Below, in pieces: positions 32,918 to 42,828 of a stretch of 64,000 bases of DNA; the stretch's first letter is position 1, and the number at the start of each line of letters is the position of its first letter. Made by a program: the position numbers and the translations under genes. This DNA comes from Xanthomonas sp. F10. GTDB lineage: Bacteria; Pseudomonadota; Gammaproteobacteria; Xanthomonadales; Xanthomonadaceae. Under the pieces are notes generated by a model. That model had not been told where the DNA came from. It ran no database searches and saw only the letters and a program-made list of their open reading frames with translations. The stretch is from assembly GCF_014206815.1 (NCBI RefSeq), contig NZ_JACHNP010000001.1, forward strand, positions 274,363-338,362, in the 5' to 3' direction.

Positions 32918-33832
32918 TCAGGCGGTCGGCGTTGCCGCAGCGAGTTCGCCGATCACCTGGCGCAGGCCATCGCGCCACTGCGGCAGTTCCAGCGCGAAAT
33001 CGCGCTGCAGGCGCGACACGTCCAGGCGCGAATACGCCGGGCGCTTGGCCGGGGTCGGATACTCCGCGGTGGTGATCGGCAACACCCGCGGCGCGCGCGG
33101 CAACAGGCCCACCGCCACCGCCTCGGCGAAGATCGCTTCGGCGAAGCCGTGCCAGGTGGTCTCGCCGGCCGCGGTCAGATGCCAGGTGCCGGACGGCAGC
33201 GTCGCGCGCTGGGCCAGCACGCGCGCGGTGACATCGGCGATCAGCGCCGCAGGCGTCGGCGTGCCGACCTGGTCGGCGACCACCTTGAGTTCGTCGCGAT
33301 CGGCTCCCACCCGCAGCATGGTGCGCAAAAAATTGTGCCCGTGCGCGGCGTAGACCCAGGCGGTGCGGAAGATCAGATGCTGCGCAGCGGATGCGCGGAT
33401 CGCCTCCTCGCCAGCCAGCTTGGTCGCACCGTACACGCCCAGCGGCGCGGTTGGCGCGTCCTCGGGATAGGGCTGGGTGCCCTGGCCGTCGAACACGTAA
33501 TCGGTGGAGTAATGCACCAGCGGCACGCCGTGCGCCGCGCACCAGGCGGCGATCGCCGCCGGCGACTCGGCATTGGCGCGGTGCGCCGCCTCGGCGTCCT
33601 GCTCGGCGCGATCGACCGCGGTGTAGGCCGCGGCGTTGACCACCGCCGTCGGCCGCAGCCGGTCCAGCAGCGCGCCCAGCGTCTGCGGCTGGTCGAAGTC
33701 GGCGCGCTCGCAGGCGCTGCCGTCGGGCAACTGGCCGCTGCGGGTGGTGGCCAGCACCGGCCCCTGGCCCGCCAGCGCCCGCAGCAGTTCCTGCCCGACC
33801 TGGCCGTTGCCGCCGAAGACCAGCACGCTCAT
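32918..33832 (-). CDS. rmlD: dTDP-4-dehydrorhamnose reductase
   Basis: Last step of dTDP-L-rhamnose synthesis, 304 residues. Rossmann motif FGGNGQVGQELL at residues 6-17, active-site region STDYVFDG and the catalytic YGATKLAGE (Y-x3-K), and the C-terminal RPAYSRLD segment typical of RmlD. It overlaps rmlC by ATGA. It is the last gene of rmlBACD. Confidence 0.96.
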   Translation of the reverse strand: MSVLVFGGNGQVGQELLRALAGQGPVLATTRSGQLPDGSACERADFDQPQTLGALLDRLRPTAVVNAAAYTAVDRAEQDAEAAHRANAESPAAIAAWCAAHGVPLVHYSTDYVFDGQGTQPYPEDAPTAPLGVYGATKLAGEEAIRASAAQHLIFRTAWVYAAHGHNFLRTMLRVGADRDELKVVADQVGTPTPAALIADVTARVLAQRATLPSGTWHLTAAGETTWHGFAEAIFAEAVAVGLLPRAPRVLPITTAEYPTPAKRPAYSRLDVSRLQRDFALELPQWRDGLRQVIGELAAATPTA

Positions 33833-34386
33833 GGCTGATAGACCGGCAGGCGCTCGACCGGGATATCGGCCAGGAACGGCGCAACCGCGTCCTTGCCCGA
33901 CAGTACCGGCTCGGAGATCGGCCAGTCCACGCCGATCGCGGCATCGTCCCAGCGCACGCCGGCGTCGGCCTCCTTGACGTATACGTCGGTGCACAGATAG
34001 CTGAACACCGCCCGCTCCGACAGCACGGCAAACCCGTGCGCGAAGCCCTCCGGAATCCAGAACTGCTTCTTGTTCTCCGCGCTCAGCACCACCGCGGCCC
34101 AGCGGCCGAAATGCGGCGAGCCGTGGCGGATGTCGACGGCGACGTCGTACACCTCGCCCTCCAGCACGCTGACCAGCTTGCCCTGCGGCCGCGGCCACTG
34201 ATAGTGCAGGCCGCGCAGCACGCCCTTGGCCGAGGTGGAGACATTGCTCTGCACGAACTTGGTCGGCAGCCCATGCTCGCCGAAACGCTCAGCGTTCCAG
34301 GTCTCGAAGAAATAGCCACGCGCGTCGCCGAACACCGCCGGCTCGATCACCACGCAGCCGGGCAGATTGGTTTCAATCACTTTCAC
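33829..34386 (-). CDS. rmlC: dTDP-4-dehydrorhamnose 3,5-epimerase
   Basis: Third step of dTDP-L-rhamnose synthesis, a cupin of 185 residues. Typical stretches are [18 protein letters not shown]-like [11 protein letters not shown], the catalytic-His region [18 protein letters not shown] and [14 protein letters not shown]. It starts with GTG at 34386, overlapping the rmlA stop as GTGA. It overlaps rmlD by ATGA downstream. Confidence 0.96.
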   Translation of the reverse strand: MKVIETNLPGCVVIEPAVFGDARGYFFETWNAERFGEHGLPTKFVQSNVSTSAKGVLRGLHYQWPRPQGKLVSVLEGEVYDVAVDIRHGSPHFGRWAAVVLSAENKKQFWIPEGFAHGFAVLSERAVFSYLCTDVYVKEADAGVRWDDAAIGVDWPISEPVLSGKDAVAPFLADIPVERLPVYQP

Positions 34387-35270
34387 GGAACGGTTCCTCG
34401 TACAGCCAGTTCATGCAGGTAGTTGCCGTAAGCGTTCTTGCGCAGCGGAGCGGCAAGTTTCTCCAGCTGCGCCGCATCGATCCAGCCATTCCCGAAAGCG
34501 ATCTCCTCCGGGCAGCACACCTGCAGGCCCTGCCGCGACTGAATGGTCTCGATGAAGTTGGAGGCCTCGTGCAGCGACTGGTGGGTTCCGGTGTCCAGCC
34601 ACGCATAACCGCGGCCCAGCGCTTCCAGGTGCAGTGCGCCGGCGTCCAGGTAACGGCGGTTGAGATCGGTGATCTCCAGTTCGCCGCGCGGCGAGGGCTT
34701 CAGCTCCGCCGCATGGTCGCTGGCCTGGCCATCGTAGAAATACAGGCCGGTGACTGCGTAGTTGGAGCGCGGCTTGGCCGGCTTTTCCTCGATATCGATG
34801 ACCTTGCCGGAGGCGTCGAACTCCGCAACGCCGTAGCGCTCGGGGTCGTTGACCCAGTAGCCGAACACGGTGGCGCCCTGTTCCCGCGCATCGGCACGCT
34901 GCAAGGTCTCGGTCAGACCGTGGCCGTGGAAGATATTGTCGCCCAGCACCAGGCAGCTCGGCTTGCCGGCGACGAAGTCGCGGCCGATCAGATAGGCCTG
35001 AGCCAGCCCGTCCGGACTCGGCTGCACCGCGTACTGGATGTCCATGCCCCACTGCGCGCCATCGCCCAGCAGCGCCTGGAACAGCGCCTGCTCGTGCGGG
35101 GTGTTGATGATCAGCACCTCGCGGATCCCGGCCAGCATCAGCACGCTGAGCGGGTAGTAGATCATCGGCTTGTCGTACACCGGCAGCAGCTGCTTGCTGA
35201 CGCCCTTGGTGATCGGATACAGCCGCGTGCCGGAGCCGCCAGCGAGAATGATGCCCTTGCGTTGTGTCAT
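34383..35270 (-). CDS. rmlA: Glucose-1-phosphate thymidylyltransferase
   Basis: First step of dTDP-L-rhamnose synthesis, 295 residues. Nucleotide-binding [13 protein letters not shown] near the start, [25 protein letters not shown] and the EEKP motif. The ATG at 35270 gives the usual N-terminus ([12 protein letters not shown]). It lies 58 bases downstream of rmlB and overlaps rmlC. Confidence 0.97.
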   Translation of the reverse strand: MTQRKGIILAGGSGTRLYPITKGVSKQLLPVYDKPMIYYPLSVLMLAGIREVLIINTPHEQALFQALLGDGAQWGMDIQYAVQPSPDGLAQAYLIGRDFVAGKPSCLVLGDNIFHGHGLTETLQRADAREQGATVFGYWVNDPERYGVAEFDASGKVIDIEEKPAKPRSNYAVTGLYFYDGQASDHAAELKPSPRGELEITDLNRRYLDAGALHLEALGRGYAWLDTGTHQSLHEASNFIETIQSRQGLQVCCPEEIAFGNGWIDAAQLEKLAAPLRKNAYGNYLHELAVRGTVP

Positions 35271-35328
35271 GAGGTCTTTCCTATGGACGTCCCCACATGG
35301 AGGTGCGGACGCATGCGAGGGACGCGGG

Positions 35329-36384
35329 TTATGCCGCGGTGCCGATCCTTTCCAGCCGGTAGCTGCCGTCGAGCACACCCTGCACCCAGTCCTGATGGCT
35401 CAGGTACCAGTCAACGGTGAGCGCGATGCCCTGTTCGAAGGTGTAGTGCGGCTCCCAGCCCAGTTCGTTCTTCAGCTTGGACGCATCGATCGCGTAGCGG
35501 CGGTCGTGCCCGGGCCGGTCGGCGACGTAGGTGATCTGGCTGGCCCGCGGCTTGCCGTCTTCGCGCGGACGCCGCGCGTCCAGCAGCGCGCAGATCGCCT
35601 GCACCACATCGATGTTCTGTTTCTCCGAGTTGCCGCCGACGTTGTAGGTCTCGCCCACTTTGCCCTTGGCTAGCACGGTGCGGATCGCCTCGCAGTGATC
35701 GCCGACGAACAGCCAGTCGCGCACCTGCTTGCCGTCGCCGTACACCGGCAGCGGCTCGCCGGCCAGCGCCTTGGCGATCACCAGCGGGATGAGCTTCTCC
35801 GGGAAGTGGTACGGGCCGTAGTTGTTGGAGCAGTTGGTGGTCAGCACCGGCAGGCCATAGGTATGGTGGAACGCGCGCACCAGATGGTCGGACGCGGCCT
35901 TGGACGCCGAGTACGGCGAGTTCGGCGCATACGGCGTGGTTTCGCTGAACTTGCCGGTCTCGCCCAGGGTGCCGTAGACCTCGTCGGTGGACACGTGCAG
36001 GAAGCGGAACGCGGCGCGGCGGTCCTCCGGCAGCGCCTTCCAGTGATCGCGCACCGACTCCAGCAGGCCGAGGGTGCCGACCACATTGGTCTGGATGAAG
36101 GCGCCAGGACCGTCGATCGAGCGGTCCACGTGGCTCTCGGCGGCGAAATTGACCACGGCGTCAGGCTGGTGCTCGGTGAGCAGGCGGCCCACCAGGTCGC
36201 GGTCGCCGATATCCCCGTGCACGAACACGTGGTCGGGATTGCCCCCCAGCGACGCCAGCGTGTTCAGGTTCCCGGCATAGGTCAGCGCGTCCAGGTTGAT
36301 CACGCGTACGCCGCGCGCCACTGCCTCAAGCACGAAATTACCGCCGATGAAACCGGCGCCGCCGGTTACGAGCCAAGTCGCCAC
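35329..36384 (-). CDS. rmlB: dTDP-glucose 4,6-dehydratase
   Basis: Second step of dTDP-L-rhamnose synthesis, 351 residues. NAD-binding [12 protein letters not shown] at residues 7-18, active-site [10 protein letters not shown], the catalytic [14 protein letters not shown] and [14 protein letters not shown]. It is the first gene of rmlBACD and diverges from etfB. The 225-base divergent spacer (36385-36609) is locally AT-rich around 36440-36455, where TATAAA and TATATC on the minus strand could serve as a -10. Confidence 0.97.
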   Translation of the reverse strand: MATWLVTGGAGFIGGNFVLEAVARGVRVINLDALTYAGNLNTLASLGGNPDHVFVHGDIGDRDLVGRLLTEHQPDAVVNFAAESHVDRSIDGPGAFIQTNVVGTLGLLESVRDHWKALPEDRRAAFRFLHVSTDEVYGTLGETGKFSETTPYAPNSPYSASKAASDHLVRAFHHTYGLPVLTTNCSNNYGPYHFPEKLIPLVIAKALAGEPLPVYGDGKQVRDWLFVGDHCEAIRTVLAKGKVGETYNVGGNSEKQNIDVVQAICALLDARRPREDGKPRASQITYVADRPGHDRRYAIDASKLKNELGWEPHYTFEQGIALTVDWYLSHQDWVQGVLDGSYRLERIGTAA

Positions 36385-36609
36385 TATGTGTTTCTCCTGA
36401 TTCGGCGCCGTCGGCGCCCGCTATTCGAACGGCACAGGATATACGGTTTATATGAACCAGTCGTCGCTGCCGCGCGGCAGGATCCTGGCCAGCGATTCGG
36501 CCACCATACGCCCTCGCATGGTCCCTCGCACCCGGTTAGAATCCTCCGACTGCCCCGCGCCAGCCGCCGCGGCCGGGCCTTCCCGCACTGCTGAAGGATC
36601 TCGTACACG

Positions 36610-37356
36610 ATGAAAATCCTCGTCGCCTACAAGCGCGTGGTGGACTACAACGTCCGCATCCAGGTCAAGCCGGACGGCTCCGGCGTGATCACCGAGGGCG
36701 TCAAGCTCTCCGCCAACCCGTTCGACGAAATCGCCCTGGAAGAGGCGCTGCGCCTGCGCGACGCCGGCATCGCCAGCGAGGTGGTGGTCGCCACCATCGC
36801 CCCGGCCGACGCCGCCGCGCACCTGCGCAACGGCCTGGCGATGGGCGCCAATCGCGCCATCCACGTGGTCGCCGACGCGTCGATCCAGCCGCTGACCGCG
36901 GCGCGCACCCTGCTCAAGCTGGTCGAGCAGGAGCAGCCGGACCTGGTGATCCTGGGCAAGCAGGCGATCGACGACGACGCCAACCAGACCGGGCAGATGC
37001 TGGCCACGCTGTGGGGCCGGCCGCAGGCGACCTTCGCCGGCAAGCTGGTGGTGGCCGACGGCAAGGCGACGGTGACCCGCGAGGTCGACGCCGGCCTGGA
37101 GACCCTGGAAGTGGACCTGCCGGCGGTGGTCACCACCGACCTGCGCCTGAACGAGCCGCGCTTCATCAAGCTGCCGGACATCATGAAGGCCAAGAGCAAG
37201 CCGCTGCAGACGCTGGCCTTCGCCGACCTGGGCGTGGAGGCCAACGACAGCCTCACCACCACCCACTACGCCCCGCCGGCCAAGCGCAGCCGCGGCGTGA
37301 TGGTCAAGGATGCCGCCGAACTGGTGGCCGCACTCAAGCAGAAGGGGTTGCTGTGA
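36610..37356 (+). CDS. etfB: Electron transfer flavoprotein subunit beta
   Basis: Small ETF subunit, which binds AMP; ETF collects electrons from acyl-CoA dehydrogenases and passes them to the ETF-QO at 24811. It has 248 residues. It starts MKILVAYKRVVDYNVRI, with the family pattern NPFDEIALEEALRL, GKQAIDDDANQTGQMLA and the recognition-loop region. Its TGA overlaps the etfA ATG by one base (TGATG). In Xanthomonas etfBA marks one border of the LPS locus. Confidence 0.97.
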   Translation: MKILVAYKRVVDYNVRIQVKPDGSGVITEGVKLSANPFDEIALEEALRLRDAGIASEVVVATIAPADAAAHLRNGLAMGANRAIHVVADASIQPLTAARTLLKLVEQEQPDLVILGKQAIDDDANQTGQMLATLWGRPQATFAGKLVVADGKATVTREVDAGLETLEVDLPAVVTTDLRLNEPRFIKLPDIMKAKSKPLQTLAFADLGVEANDSLTTTHYAPPAKRSRGVMVKDAAELVAALKQKGLL

Positions 37357-38297
37357 TGTCTAAGATCCTCGTCGTCGCCGAACACCTCAACGGGCAGCTC
37401 AACGCCGCCACCGCCAAGTGCGTCAGCGCCGCGCAGGCGATTTCGCCGGACGCCATCGACATCGTCGTGCTGGCCGCCGACCCGGCCGCGGTGGCCGCCC
37501 AGGCGGCGCAGATCGCCGGCGTCGCCCGCGTCCTCACCGTCGCCAACCCCGCCAACGAACACGCCATCGCGCAGGTGCTGGGCCCGCAGATCGCCGCGCT
37601 GGCGAAGGGCTACAGCCACGTGTTCGGCCCCTCCACCACCTTCGGCAAGGACCTGATGCCGGTGGTGGCGGCCCTGCTCGGCGTCAACCAGATCTCCGAC
37701 CTGATGGCGGTGGACGGCGAATACGCGTTCAAGCGCCCGATCTACGCCGGCAACGCCATCATCAGCGTGCAGGCCCCGGCCGACCAGATCGTGGTCGCCA
37801 CCGTGCGCAGCGCCTCCTGGCCGGAAGCGGCGCAAGGCGGCAGCGCGGCGGTCGAAGCGGCCACCGTGGACGCGTCGCTGCCGAGCCACACCCGCTTCGT
37901 CGGCCTGGCCGCCGGCAAGTCCGACCGCCCCGACCTGCAGAGCGCCAAGCGCGTGGTCTCCGGCGGCCGCGGCGTCGGCTCGGCGGAGAACTTCCAGATC
38001 GTCTACCAGCTCGCCGACAAGCTCGGGGCGGCGGTCGGCGCCTCGCGCGCGGCGGTCGACGCCGGCTACGTGCCCAACGAACTGCAGGTCGGCCAGACCG
38101 GCAAGATCATCGCGCCTGAGCTGTACGTGGCGATCGGCATTTCCGGCGCCATCCAGCACCTGACCGGCATCAAGGACGCCGGCACCATCGTCGCGATCAA
38201 CAAGGACCCGGAATCGCCGATCTTCGAGATCGCCGACATCGGCCTGGTCGGCGACCTGTTCACGGTGCTGCCGGAGCTGGAAAAGGCGCTGGGCTGA
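37356..38297 (+). CDS. etfA: Electron transfer flavoprotein subunit alpha
   Basis: FAD-binding ETF subunit, 313 residues. The C-terminal FAD domain has [34 protein letters not shown] and [17 protein letters not shown] followed by VAINKDP, all canonical. It is the last conserved gene before the variable LPS arm. The next gene begins only 20 bases downstream, so the first LPS-arm genes may be read from the etf promoter. Confidence 0.97.
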   Translation: MSKILVVAEHLNGQLNAATAKCVSAAQAISPDAIDIVVLAADPAAVAAQAAQIAGVARVLTVANPANEHAIAQVLGPQIAALAKGYSHVFGPSTTFGKDLMPVVAALLGVNQISDLMAVDGEYAFKRPIYAGNAIISVQAPADQIVVATVRSASWPEAAQGGSAAVEAATVDASLPSHTRFVGLAAGKSDRPDLQSAKRVVSGGRGVGSAENFQIVYQLADKLGAAVGASRAAVDAGYVPNELQVGQTGKIIAPELYVAIGISGAIQHLTGIKDAGTIVAINKDPESPIFEIADIGLVGDLFTVLPELEKALG

Positions 38298-38317
38298 GCG
38301 GTCAGGGGGACCTGGGG

Positions 38318-39295
38318 ATGATGCCGCACGGCGCCGACGGCGTGCCCGCGCCGCGCCACCGTGCGGATCATCTGGCGGTGTTCGTCGTGCTGCTGTGCGG
38401 CGGCTACCTGGCCGCCCTGTGGTGGGTGGACCGCGGCAACGGCACGTTCGCCCGGCTCGGCGCGGTCTGGCCGTTGCTGGCGCTCGCGGTGCTGCCGGTC
38501 TCGGCCAGCTACCTGTTCCGCTTCTGGCGCTGGCGCTGGCTGCTGCAACGGCAAGGCCATGCGGTACCGTTCTGGCTGGGCTGGGCCGCCTACCTGGCCG
38601 GCTTCGCCTTGACCGCCACCCCGGGCAAGGCCGGGGAACTGCTGCGCATCCGCTATTTCTCCCGCATGGGCGTGCCGCCGGGGCGCACACTGGCGGTATT
38701 CGTGTTCGAGCGCGCCTCCGACCTGCTGGTGATCCTGGCGCTGTCGCTGCTGGCCGCACCGGTCTTCCCGACCCTGGGCACGCTCGCCGCGGTGGTGTTG
38801 GGCTTCGTCGCCCTGCTGTTCGGGGCCGCCGCCTGGCCAGCCCTGCTGGCGTGGCTGGAGGCCGTGGGCAGACGCCTGCCCGGCCGCTGGCTTCGAAGGA
38901 CGGCCCAGTTCGCCGTGTTCGCTGCCACGGAGCTGCGTGCCTGCCTGGGAACCGCGCAGATGGTGCGCAGCCTGATCGCGGGCGCGGGCGCCTGGGGCCT
39001 GACTTCAGCGGTCTTCGTCGGCTTGTGCCACGGCCTGGGCCTGCACCTGGACCCGCTGGTCGCGTTCGGCATCTACCCCCTGGCGATGCTGATCGGCGCG
39101 CTGTCCTTCGTGCCCGGCGGGGTCGGCACCACCGAGCTGGCGATCGTGCTGATGCTGGACCGGCTGGGCGTCGCCACCGCCGATGCGATCGCGGTGGCGG
39201 TGGCCGCGCGGCTGGTCACGCTCTGGTATGCGGTCGCCGTGGGCGCCCTGGCGATGGGCGCGACCGAATTCCTGCAACGGCGCCAGGCCGCCTGA
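38318..39295 (+). CDS. Flippase-like membrane protein (LPG-synthase transmembrane/AglD-like)
   Basis: 325 residues with about eight to nine hydrophobic helices. It matches the lysylphosphatidylglycerol synthase transmembrane (UPF0104) family: [13 protein letters not shown], the [15 protein letters not shown] segment, [13 protein letters not shown] and the C-terminal [20 protein letters not shown]. Members work in lipid or lipid-linked sugar movement. It starts 20 bases after etfA and is followed by the HAD-UbiA gene, so it probably belongs to the polyprenyl-phosphate-sugar module. The exact substrate is unknown. A second ATG follows the first directly. Confidence 0.82.
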   Translation: MMPHGADGVPAPRHRADHLAVFVVLLCGGYLAALWWVDRGNGTFARLGAVWPLLALAVLPVSASYLFRFWRWRWLLQRQGHAVPFWLGWAAYLAGFALTATPGKAGELLRIRYFSRMGVPPGRTLAVFVFERASDLLVILALSLLAAPVFPTLGTLAAVVLGFVALLFGAAAWPALLAWLEAVGRRLPGRWLRRTAQFAVFAATELRACLGTAQMVRSLIAGAGAWGLTSAVFVGLCHGLGLHLDPLVAFGIYPLAMLIGALSFVPGGVGTTELAIVLMLDRLGVATADAIAVAVAARLVTLWYAVAVGALAMGATEFLQRRQAA

Positions 39296-39304
39296 ACCGC
39301 TGGT

Positions 39305-39310
39305 TATAAT
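39305..39310 (+). promoter_or_regulatory. Candidate -10 for the HAD-UbiA operon
   Basis: A perfect TATAAT in GC-rich surroundings, 32-37 bases upstream of the HAD-UbiA ATG and just after the stop of the flippase-like gene. No clear -35 is present. It would let the pentose module be expressed independently of etfBA. Confidence 0.4.
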
Positions 39311-39341
39311 GCGGCCCCGCGATGGATCCCCAGGCCGCAGA

Positions 39342-40790
39342 ATGTCCTTCCCCCCCAGCCCTCCCGCCGAACGCCCGGCTGCTTCAGGGCGCGCGCTTTG
39401 CGTGGATCTGGACGGCACCCTGCTGAACTCGGACATCCTCTACGAGTCCCTGCTGGCCCTGCTGGCGCGCAACCCACTGTACGTGTTCCTGCTGCCGCTG
39501 TGGCTGCTGCGCGGCAAGGCCGCGCTGAAGCGCGAACTGGCCGCCCGGGTCACGCTTCCGGCCGAGACCCTGCCCTACAACGAGCACGTCCTGGAGCTGC
39601 TGCGCAATACGGCGCAGCGCCCGCGCGTGCTGTGCACCGCCTCAGACCAGTTGCTGGTCGCGCCGATCGCCGCGCACCTGGGCCTGTTCGAGGAGGTCAT
39701 CGCCAGCGACGGCCAGCGCAACCTGTCCGGCCGCAACAAGGCCGACGTGCTGGTGCAGCGGTTCGGCGAAGGCAATTTCGACTACGCCGGCAATGGCCGC
39801 GTGGACCTGCACGTGTGGGACAAGGCCGGTGGCGCCTGGGTAGTCAACAACGGCAACGGGCTGCGCGCCGCTGCCGCACAGCGTACCGCCCTCCACGGGC
39901 ACTGGCCGGCGCCCCCGCGCGCCCGCGCCTGGCTCAAGGCGCTGCGCCTGCACCAATGGCTGAAGAACCTGCTGGTATTCGTGCCGCTACTGACCGCGCA
40001 TCGCTTCCTGGACGGCGCGTCGGTGCTGCAGTCGGTGATCGCCATGGTCGCGTTCGGACTCTGCGCCTCCGGCGTCTACGTGCTCAACGACCTGCTCGAC
40101 CTCACGCCCGACCGCCAGCATCCGCGCAAGCGCAAGCGGCCGTTCGCCGCCGGCCGGCTGCCGCTGCTGCAGGGGCTATTCGCCGCGCCCGCCCTGACCG
40201 TGGCGGGACTGGCGCTGTCGCTGGCCTGCAACCTGCAGTTCACCCTGGTGCTGCTGGCCTATTACGTGATGACGCTGGCCTATTCGCTGCGGCTCAAGCG
40301 CATCGTGATGATCGACGTGGTGCTGCTGGCGGCGCTGTACACCGTGCGCATCATCGGCGGCGCGGTGGCCATCGACCTGGAACTGTCGTTCTGGCTGCTG
40401 GCGTTCTCGATGTTCATTTTCCTCTCGCTGGCGCTGCTCAAGCGCTACACCGAGTTGCACGCAATGCTGGGCAGCGGCAAGACCAAGGCCAGCGGACGCG
40501 CCTATTCGGTGGAAGACCTGGTGCTGCTGCAATCGATGGGCGCGGCGGCCGGGTACATCGCGGTCATGGTCATGGCGCTGTACATCAATAGCCCGGCAAG
40601 CGTGGAGTTGTATCGGCATCCGAAGCTGCTGTGGCTGATCTGCCCGGTGCTGCTGTACTGGGTCAGCCGGGTCTGGATCGTGGCGCACCGCGGCGACATG
40701 CACGACGACCCAATCGTGTTCGCCGCCACGGACCGGGTCAGCCAGGTCGTCGTCGTGCTGTGCGGGCTGTTCGCGCTGAGCGCCATCTGA
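39342..40790 (+). CDS. HAD phosphatase-UbiA prenyltransferase fusion (decaprenyl-phosphate phosphoribose synthase-like)
   Basis: 482 residues. The N-terminal HAD-like domain (about 15-185) has motif I DLDGTLLNSD (22-31), motif II CTASD (98-102), Lys133 and a degenerate motif IV region (YAGNGRVDLHVWD). The C-terminal UbiA domain (about 192-482) has eight to nine helices and the two Asp-rich sites ND-x2-D-x3-D (249-257) and HPRKRKRPFAAG (260-271), a pattern close to mycobacterial DPPR synthase. The likely role is to attach 5-phosphoribose from PRPP to a polyprenyl phosphate and remove the 5-phosphate. Its stop overlaps the DprE1-like ATG (TGATG). The chemistry is inferred from the neighbours. 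Confidence 0.82.
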   Translation: MSFPPSPPAERPAASGRALCVDLDGTLLNSDILYESLLALLARNPLYVFLLPLWLLRGKAALKRELAARVTLPAETLPYNEHVLELLRNTAQRPRVLCTASDQLLVAPIAAHLGLFEEVIASDGQRNLSGRNKADVLVQRFGEGNFDYAGNGRVDLHVWDKAGGAWVVNNGNGLRAAAAQRTALHGHWPAPPRARAWLKALRLHQWLKNLLVFVPLLTAHRFLDGASVLQSVIAMVAFGLCASGVYVLNDLLDLTPDRQHPRKRKRPFAAGRLPLLQGLFAAPALTVAGLALSLACNLQFTLVLLAYYVMTLAYSLRLKRIVMIDVVLLAALYTVRIIGGAVAIDLELSFWLLAFSMFIFLSLALLKRYTELHAMLGSGKTKASGRAYSVEDLVLLQSMGAAAGYIAVMVMALYINSPASVELYRHPKLLWLICPVLLYWVSRVWIVAHRGDMHDDPIVFAATDRVSQVVVVLCGLFALSAI

Positions 40791-42097
40791 TGGCCGACGC
40801 CGGGCAGTCCTGGGGGCGCTACCCACGGGCGACGCAAACACTGCTGCCGATCACCGACCGGGCGGCTGCGCTGCCGGCCTTCGCCGGCAACGCGCTTCCG
40901 CGGGGCAATGGCCGCAGCTACGGCGACAGCTGCCTCAATCCGGACGGCACCCTGCTGTGCGCGCGCGGCCTGGACCGCTTCATTGGCTTCGACCCGGCCT
41001 CCGGCCGCCTGCGCTGCGAGGCGGGGGTCACCCTGGCCGAGATCATCGATCTGGCGCTGCCGCAAGGCTGGTTCCTGCCGGTGACGCCGGGCACCCGCTA
41101 CGTCACCGTGGCTGGCGCCATCGCCAACGACGTGCACGGCAAGAACCATCACCGCACCGGCAATTTCGGCCACCACGTGCTCGCCTTCGAACTGCTGCGC
41201 AGCGACGGCAGCCGCCGCCTGTGCACGCCGCACGACGATGCCGAGGGCTGGTTCGCGGCCACCGTCGGTGGACTCGGCCTGACCGGGCTGATCACCTGGG
41301 CGGAGATCCAGTTGCGCCGCGTGCCGGGCCCGGCGCTGGAGACGGAGAACATCCGCTTCGGCTCGCTCGACGAATTCTTCGCGCTGTCCGCCGCCTCGGC
41401 CGACAGCCATGAATACAGCGTCGCCTGGATCGACTGCCTGGCCAGCGGCCGCGCCCGCGGCCGCGGCCATTTCACCCGCGCCGATCACTGCGCCGGTCTG
41501 CCCGAGGAACGCCCGGCCTCGCCCGGCAAGGGCCTGGCGATGCCGCTGACCCCGCCGGTCTCGCTGGTCAACAAGCTCTCGCTGCGGCCGTTCAACGCGC
41601 TGTACTACTGGCGTCAGCCCGCGCGCAGCAAGCGCCGGCTGAGCCACGTGCTGCCGTTCTTCTATCCGCTGGACGGCATCCGCCACTGGAACCGCATGTA
41701 CGGCCCACGCGGCTTCCTGCAGTACCAGTGCGTGCTGCCGCCGGCCACCGCGCGCGACGGCGTGGACGCGCTGCTGGCGGAAATCGCCCGCAGCGGCAGC
41801 GGCTCCTTCCTGGCGGTACTGAAGGAATTCGGCGACCTTCCTGCGCGCGGCATGCTGTCCTTCCCGCGCCCGGGCACCACGCTGGCGCTGGACTTCCCCA
41901 ACGACGGCGCCGACGTGCTGCGCCTGCTGGAACGGCTGGACCGCATCGTCGACGCCGCCGACGGCGCTCTGTACCCTGCCAAGGACGCGCGCATGTCCGC
42001 CGCCTCGTTCCAGCGCGCCTATGCCCGCTGGCAGGACTTCAGCCGCTATCTCGATCCCCGCTTTTCTTCCGGCTTCTGGCGCCGGGTCACGGAGTGA
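40790..42097 (+). CDS. DprE1-like FAD-binding oxidase (polyprenyl-phosphoryl-ribose 2'-oxidase)
   Basis: 435 residues. It would oxidise polyprenyl-phosphoryl-ribose at C2' using FAD, the first half of a ribose-to-arabinose epimerisation. The N-terminal PCMH FAD domain has RGNGRSYGDSCL (38-49) and GAIANDVHGKNHH (109-121). The C-terminal part shows SFLAVLKEFG, LSFPRPGTTLALDFP and LYPAKDAR with the catalytic Lys (398), all close to mycobacterial DprE1. The position of the benzothiazinone-targeted Cys of M. tuberculosis DprE1 is Ala366 here. It is coupled to the HAD-UbiA gene upstream; the DprE2-like gene follows two bases after its stop. Confidence 0.87.
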   Translation: MADAGQSWGRYPRATQTLLPITDRAAALPAFAGNALPRGNGRSYGDSCLNPDGTLLCARGLDRFIGFDPASGRLRCEAGVTLAEIIDLALPQGWFLPVTPGTRYVTVAGAIANDVHGKNHHRTGNFGHHVLAFELLRSDGSRRLCTPHDDAEGWFAATVGGLGLTGLITWAEIQLRRVPGPALETENIRFGSLDEFFALSAASADSHEYSVAWIDCLASGRARGRGHFTRADHCAGLPEERPASPGKGLAMPLTPPVSLVNKLSLRPFNALYYWRQPARSKRRLSHVLPFFYPLDGIRHWNRMYGPRGFLQYQCVLPPATARDGVDALLAEIARSGSGSFLAVLKEFGDLPARGMLSFPRPGTTLALDFPNDGADVLRLLERLDRIVDAADGALYPAKDARMSAASFQRAYARWQDFSRYLDPRFSSGFWRRVTE

Positions 42098-42099
42098 AC

Positions 42100-42828
42100 A
42101 TGCAACGCGTCCTCATCATCGGCGCCACCTCGGCCATCGCCGAGGCCACCGCCCGGCGCTACGCCGCGCGCGGCGCGGCCCTCCATCTGCTCGGCCGCCA
42201 GGCCGCGCGCCTGGACGCGATCGCGTCGGACCTGTCGGCGCGCGGCGGCAAGGCCAGTTGCGGCGTGCTCGACGTCAACGACAGCGCCGGCCATGCGGCG
42301 GCCTTCGATGCCGCCTGGGCCGCGCTGGGCGGCGTCGACGTAGTGCTGATCGCCCACGGCACGCTGCCCGACCAGGCCGCGTGCGATGCCTCGGTCGACC
42401 TGTCGATGCGCGAGTTCGCCACCAACGGTACCTCGACGATCGCGCTGTGCGCCGCGCTGGCGCCGCGCCTGCGTGCAGGCGCGACGCTGGCGGTGATCTC
42501 GTCGGTGGCCGGCGACCGTGGCCGCGCCAGCAACTACCTGTACGGCAGCGCCAAGGCCGCGGTCAGCGCCTACCTGAGCGGCCTCGGCCAGCGCCTGCGC
42601 CCGGAGGGCATCAACGTGCTCACGATCAAGCCGGGCTTCGTCGATACGCCGATGACCGCCGCCTTCAAGAAGGGCGCGCTGTGGGCCAAGCCCGACCAGA
42701 TCGCCAAGGGCATCCTGCGCGCCGTCGACGGCCGCCGCGCGGTCGCCTACCTGCCCGGTTTCTGGTGGGCGATCATGTTCGTCATCAAATCCATTCCCGA
42801 ATTCGTTTTCCGCAGGATCAAGCTCTGA
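42100..42828 (+). CDS. DprE2-like short-chain reductase
   Basis: 242 residues. An NAD(P)H-dependent SDR that would reduce the 2'-keto intermediate to polyprenyl-phosphoryl-arabinose. Nucleotide-binding IIGATSAIAEATARRYA (6-22), catalytic ISSVAGDRGR and Tyr148/Lys152 in LYGSAKAAVSAYLSGL, then KPGFVDTPMTAAFKKG. The order DprE1-DprE2 and the C-terminal hydrophobic tail (WWAIMFVIKSIPEFVF) match mycobacterial DprE2. The last codons and stop are repeated in tandem at 42841-42880. Confidence 0.86.
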   Translation: MQRVLIIGATSAIAEATARRYAARGAALHLLGRQAARLDAIASDLSARGGKASCGVLDVNDSAGHAAAFDAAWAALGGVDVVLIAHGTLPDQAACDASVDLSMREFATNGTSTIALCAALAPRLRAGATLAVISSVAGDRGRASNYLYGSAKAAVSAYLSGLGQRLRPEGINVLTIKPGFVDTPMTAAFKKGALWAKPDQIAKGILRAVDGRRAVAYLPGFWWAIMFVIKSIPEFVFRRIKL

